From Asterias amurensis (taxonomy: Eukaryota > Echinodermata > Asteroidea > Forcipulatida > Asteriidae), in assembly GCF_032118995.1 (NCBI RefSeq), contig NC_092663.1, positions 3,720,001 through 3,784,000 on the forward strand: a DNA stretch of 64,000 nucleotides, in the 5' to 3' direction. Below, piece after piece: positions 54,201 to 60,090 of the stretch. The notes below the pieces were generated by a model, which was not told where the DNA came from, did not search any database, and saw only the letters and a list, made by a program, of their open reading frames with translations. Within the stretch, counting starts at the first letter, position 1, and the number at the start of each line of letters is the position of its first letter. The translations under genes were made by a program, and so were the position numbers.

Positions 54201-57200
54201 TTTTAAACCTATTATTTACCAATTTGTGTCTAACAGCAAACATGTTTTCCTTACTTAAAGGCACTGGACACCTTTTCAAAAACCAGATCTGTCACTTGGT
54301 GTATCCCAAAATAACAAACCTGTGAAAGTTTTAACTTAATTGGCCATCAAAAGTGTAAGAGAATGGTGAAAGAAAATGCACCCTTGTTGCGCAAATTTGC
54401 GTACTTCAGGCCTGAAGTCTTTTAATATTTGAGTGAGAAATTACCTCTTCCTCAAAAACTACGTTACTTCAGAGGGAGCCATTTCTCACAATGTTTTACA
54501 CTATCATTAGTTCTCCATTGCTTGTTACCAAGTAAGTTTTTATGCAAACAATTATTTTGAGTAATTGATAGCAATAGTGTCCAGTGCCTTTAGGACATTC
54601 ATCAGAATTATTATTTTATAGGAATAATAATAGTTAGTTTTTCAGCCCAGAGGGCATTCCAAAGTGCTCACATTATTACCCCTGGTCACTGGGCCTTAAA
54701 TCATTCATTAAACCATCTCCGCTCCCGGGGGAGTATACAGCCTTGTGCAACAAATATGCAGTACTTAGCTAAATCAATCACAAGAACCATCTTTGCCCTC
54801 ACAGGTACCCATTTACCCCTGGGTGGAGAGAAGCAATTATTGTTAGGTGTCCTGACCGGGATTTGATCCAACACTCTGCTGAACAGAAGCACCAGAGCTT
54901 GAGTTTGGTGCTCTTATCTGCTCGACAACCTCTTATATGAATAAAAGTGTTAACTATATTAACAAGTAACCGTTTTTAATTACATACCTTCAGCTGTCTT
55001 GATGACAAGAAAGAGCCCAGCGTCTTCCATCTTAAATCGGGCCTTTGTAGTTACTCTGGGATCCTTGGCTACAGTATACTCTGCTCCTCTAACCAGATGG
55101 ATTGTGGTGTCGTGAAGTGTGAACTTCACTGCCTTGGTGCAAGTTACCCCGTTTCTACCACAAGGCACGTTTTCGATCGTGACTCGGAAGAACCCCTCAA
55201 CGTTGGACCCACTGCAGAAATTTTCCACTAAGGTGTATTCGCAGTTGCCTGTACAGAATATGAAAATGTTATTGCATTTCTTTCAAATTACTGAAAATAA
55301 CAATAAGTTAAGTGTGAATAAAAAATTTCCTTTGTGGAAAAAAACAAAATTACGACATCACTGTAAACAAGGAAGGAACACAGTGTGACAGGCATATAAT
55401 AACTTACCTTGAAATGAATACCATTTTGCGTCCAGTGTTTGGAAATGCGACTCTCCATATGACCGGCAAGTAGCTGTATACAAATTTAACATGTAAAAAC
55501 AAATTTTATTATAAGATTTTGAGTTGAACAAAGACAAACTGACTAGAGCAGTATTTGAACCAATGACCACTGCCAGAGTAACTTGCCGACAATCTACCAA
55601 ATTAGCTACCTATGCCCTGTGTCTCCCTATTCTGTCAATATCTTTGTTATACAGTTTCTTTATGGTATGGTATGGTACGGTGCTCGAAAGCGAGGACACC
55701 CAAGGCGAATCTGGATTGATGACATCAAGGACTGGACGGCGAAAAAGACTTTGGAACTCATCAGACTGGCAGAAAACCGAGAAGAGGGATGGAGCCAAAT
55801 CGTCAAGGAAGAGTGTAGGGTCGTCCCCAACGGACGCAAGGCTATGGGACATGATGATGATTATACTTTAAACCCCAGTCACCAAGTTTTGTCAATGTAA
55901 TTTTTCTTTATCAAAAAGTAAAAAGTAACTTTATGGTATTATTTGATGTTGGAGTATCATAGCTGTGACAGCCCAAAACGATTGCAATAATATCTAAAAT
56001 TTCAAAGTTTTATTTGACTACTTACATGGACATTGGTCTTCGTCACAGATCCATCGGTAATCAGTGTGACACATGCTGAAATGGGAGAAAAACAATAAAT
56101 GCAGACAACTTTTCAAGAACATTTTCAAATATTGGATACAACTCTATATGAACCACTTCAAGTAAGAAATAAATTGCACTTCTTTTTGTCTAGAATGTTG
56201 TGTTATTTTAACCTTGCTTGTCAGATGTTCCACCATTAGTTGTATGGTCTGAAAAAAGATCTTGTAAAAGACTGATTACATTAAAAAACAAACTGTCTTC
56301 GAGTTTGTCTGTTTGGTCAAGCGCCCTGAGTACAATGTACCTTTGTCAGTAAATACGTCAGGACTATGTCACTATGAAGCATCCATTTCCAAAACACAAG
56401 TTTTGATCAAAATCCATGAAAAGCATTAAAACTAACCACGTATGGCAATCCATTGCAGTGGTGTCGAAAGGCTTGTAGCTTTTATCATTGTACTCGCAAG
56501 TACAATCCGAGACATCTATGCACGTTCCTTTGTGTAAGACTAGACCTTTCGGACATCCACACCCAGGGGTACAGCCGCTTCGGATACTACACGCCTTGTT
56601 GGCACTTTGGCAGGTTCTCTCACATTGCAGACATGGAATCCATTCCATACCATCGGCACAAGTCTCATAAGCTAACACAAACAATATGAAGAAAACAATT
56701 TAACCAATGTATTGACAATTTTAATAGTTGCTGTAATGTCGATAGCCAAATTGGATTACTAATTAATGATGCTATTTCATTACTGGTATCTTTTGGTCAG
56801 GCTCTTTGGATCATGAGCAATGGAAGAATTTTAATTCAATCAAATTATTATTATAATTATTATGATTATTATTATTGTTATTTGATATTTTACTGTCAGA
56901 AATTTGTTGCATGTTCATATGTTTGACTGTCAGAAATTTGTTGCATGTTCATATGTTTGTATAAACAACTATTTGATCTTTCATTCTTTTTATATAATAT
57001 ATGCATATTTTTACTGATTTTGTTTAAACTGTACATTTCGACTTTTAGCTGCTGTATTGTGTTTTGATAACCTAAGAATATAATAAAAGACTTCAGTGCA
57101 CAACAACAATCATTGAAACCCTTTTAGCTACAACTACACCAAATGTACAATGGGTAAATATTGGGTCTCTTTTCATATCTTGCACTTGTCAAACTAAAGC

Positions 57201-60033
57201 ACTTTGTGTTCATCATTGATATAGCGATGGTTAATTGATATAACATCGCGATAACTGTAATAGCAGTGGTTTTCAAAATGTTGTTCATAAAATGGACACA
57301 AACATAATTTGCACACATGATTGCTGTGTCTGAATTAACCGAAGAAATCAAAGACATTTTAGAGATAAAAACCAACTAAGGCTGTCTTAGATAGTAAAAA
57401 AAAATAAAAGTGATTAAACCGTCCTTCATGGTCTAGTTGATTATATAGACAAGATTGATTTTATTTTAGTATAAATGTTAAAAAAAACATTTTAAAAACA
57501 AAAACTATCCTGGTAGAAATAACAACATAAAAATTAACAGTCCTGTTTCATAGTAACCAGTATAATTTCCACTGGGTTTTCTGTTTGAAAATCTATACTT
57601 TAAATATTAAAATTCTTACTTGAACAGTCGAGCTCTGTGCAGGTATGTGTCCCCGAAGAACAAAAACTATGTTAGAAAAACAAAAAACATAGAATCGTGT
57701 TAAACCTTCAGCACTATTAATTAGTCAGCAGTTAATGTTTCAATCGCAAAGTTGTCATAAATGTCTTTTCGGTTTAAAGGCACTGGACACTGTTGGTATT
57801 CAATATTATTAATTGTTAGCATAAAAACTTACTTTGTAATGAGTGTAGTATAAAGCACTGTGAGAAACGGCTCCCTCTGAAGTAACAAATGTTTTGAGAA
57901 AGAAATAATTTCTCATTCAAATAAAATACTTCATCTGAAGCCTTTTATTATGCATCTGAAAGCACACATTGTGCACCGAGGGTGTTTTTTCTTTCATTAT
58001 TCTCCTGCAACTTCGATGACCGAATGAGCTGAAGTTTTCACAGGTTTGTTGTTAATTATGCACATGTTTGGATACACCAAGTGAGAAGACTGGTCTTTGA
58101 CAAGTATCAAATGTGTCCAGTGCCTTTTAATAATGAAATGTAATGTTATTTTTACCAGTCATTGCATCCTTTCTTCCAAGACTGATGAGATTGGTACATA
58201 ATACCATCAACTATGCATGGGCAGTAATCAACTTTTACACACTGTCCTGATACGTCATCTCGAACCTGTTGTATCAACAAAGAAATCTCATCAGTTTATA
58301 GCATCCATTAAAAAAGTCCACATAATTTATTACCATATTTTTTTTTTACCCATATACACCGATGTATTTAGCACTGTATACTCAGTACTTTCCCGAGTCC
58401 TGTGAAAAAAATCACAGGCATTTTACTCGGGTGGGATAATAATCATAACAATAATTAAAAGCTGTAAAGTTCTTCTATGCAACACTACATCTACTCCAAG
58501 GCGATGAAAATAAAACAAATCACAGAGAGAGTACCAAAAAAGTTACAAATTATGTAGCTTACAAACAAATAACAGCACATTAAATATAACAGATTCACAT
58601 AAACACGTTGGCAAAACGGCTACAAACGCTTTTAATAGACCGATCCAAGGCAACGCGTTCCTTTAATAGTCTTCTACTTACTTCATTTTCTGGACATTGG
58701 CAGCCTTCTGCACACTCCTCGTGGCAAGGTTGTTGTGTCAAGAAATCTTTGCAATTCACGTGACAATTTGAACCACACATCTTGTAAACCTGGCCAACTG
58801 GACACTTTATGGCTGAAAATTAAAACAACAATCATATGAATTATTTACTTTTGATGTATTATTGTCTGTGTATAATGTTTTTAATAATTATGTAAAATTA
58901 TGTACAGCGTTTTGAGTTCTTTTATGTGAGACGCTATATTAAAAAATAAATTTATTATTATTATATTGTCATGTTTTTATGGAAGCCAAAACGTTATGAA
59001 AGGACAACATTAAGGTTAAAATATGATGTACTCTCCTGTCGCTTGGACGGATGAATGTTCAGCAAAGTGTTCTGAATGAATTGTTTAGAAGTTTCTCAAA
59101 GCAATGTGAACGGATTTGTGTCGTAAGGTTACACACAAGGCCATATTTCCACAGCTGCCTATTTAAAGACAGTGGACACTATTGGTAATTGTCAAAGACC
59201 AGTCTTCTCACTTGGTGTATATCAACATATGCATAAAATAATAAACCTGAGAAAATTTGAGTTCGATTGGTCGTCGGAGTTGCGGGATAACTATGAAAGA
59301 AAAAAACACCCTTGTCACACAAAGTTGTGTGCTTTTATATGCTTGATTTCGAGACCTCAAATTCTAAACTTGAGGTCTCAAAATCATATTGGTGGAAAAT
59401 TACTTGTTTCTCGAAAACGACGTCACTTCAGAGGGAGCCGATTCTCACAATGTTTTCAACCTATCTCCACTACTCGTTACCAAGTGAGGTTTGATGCTGA
59501 TAATTATTTTGAGTAATTACCAATAGTGTCCACTGCCTATTTAAGGGTGTGAATGATGCAATCGCCTAGGTTTATGTCCTCTCATGTGGGAAGTTAGGCC
59601 TCTTCTTGACTCGTTGCAAATTATGCAAGTGAAGTCACTATAGACCTTTATCATGCTGCCTCCATCTTGGTCATGTTCCTTGCATCGAATAACAATAATG
59701 AATGCTAACAATCATTTAGAAAATAGGAACCAGACTATTTTGTTCTTCAAGCCTCGGTTTGGTAACATTGATATCAATGGGAGAAATTCAAGATGGCTGC
59801 ACCGTGATAAAGGTCTATTAACCGTGATAAAGGTGTGCATCGTGATAAAGGTGATAAAGGTGCTGGTAACCTCTCACCTCTAGTATTTTTTTTATCATGG
59901 TTTGCTCCTAGTGGTTTTGTTGAGTTTTAATTTTATACCCTTCTTGTGGTTTTTAGACTGCCTTTTCCATATTTAGTGTTGTTTTTAAAATATTGTATTT
60001 AAGTGGAAAGCGCCATGAGGCTACTCTTTTATA

Positions 60034-60090
<57 letters not shown>
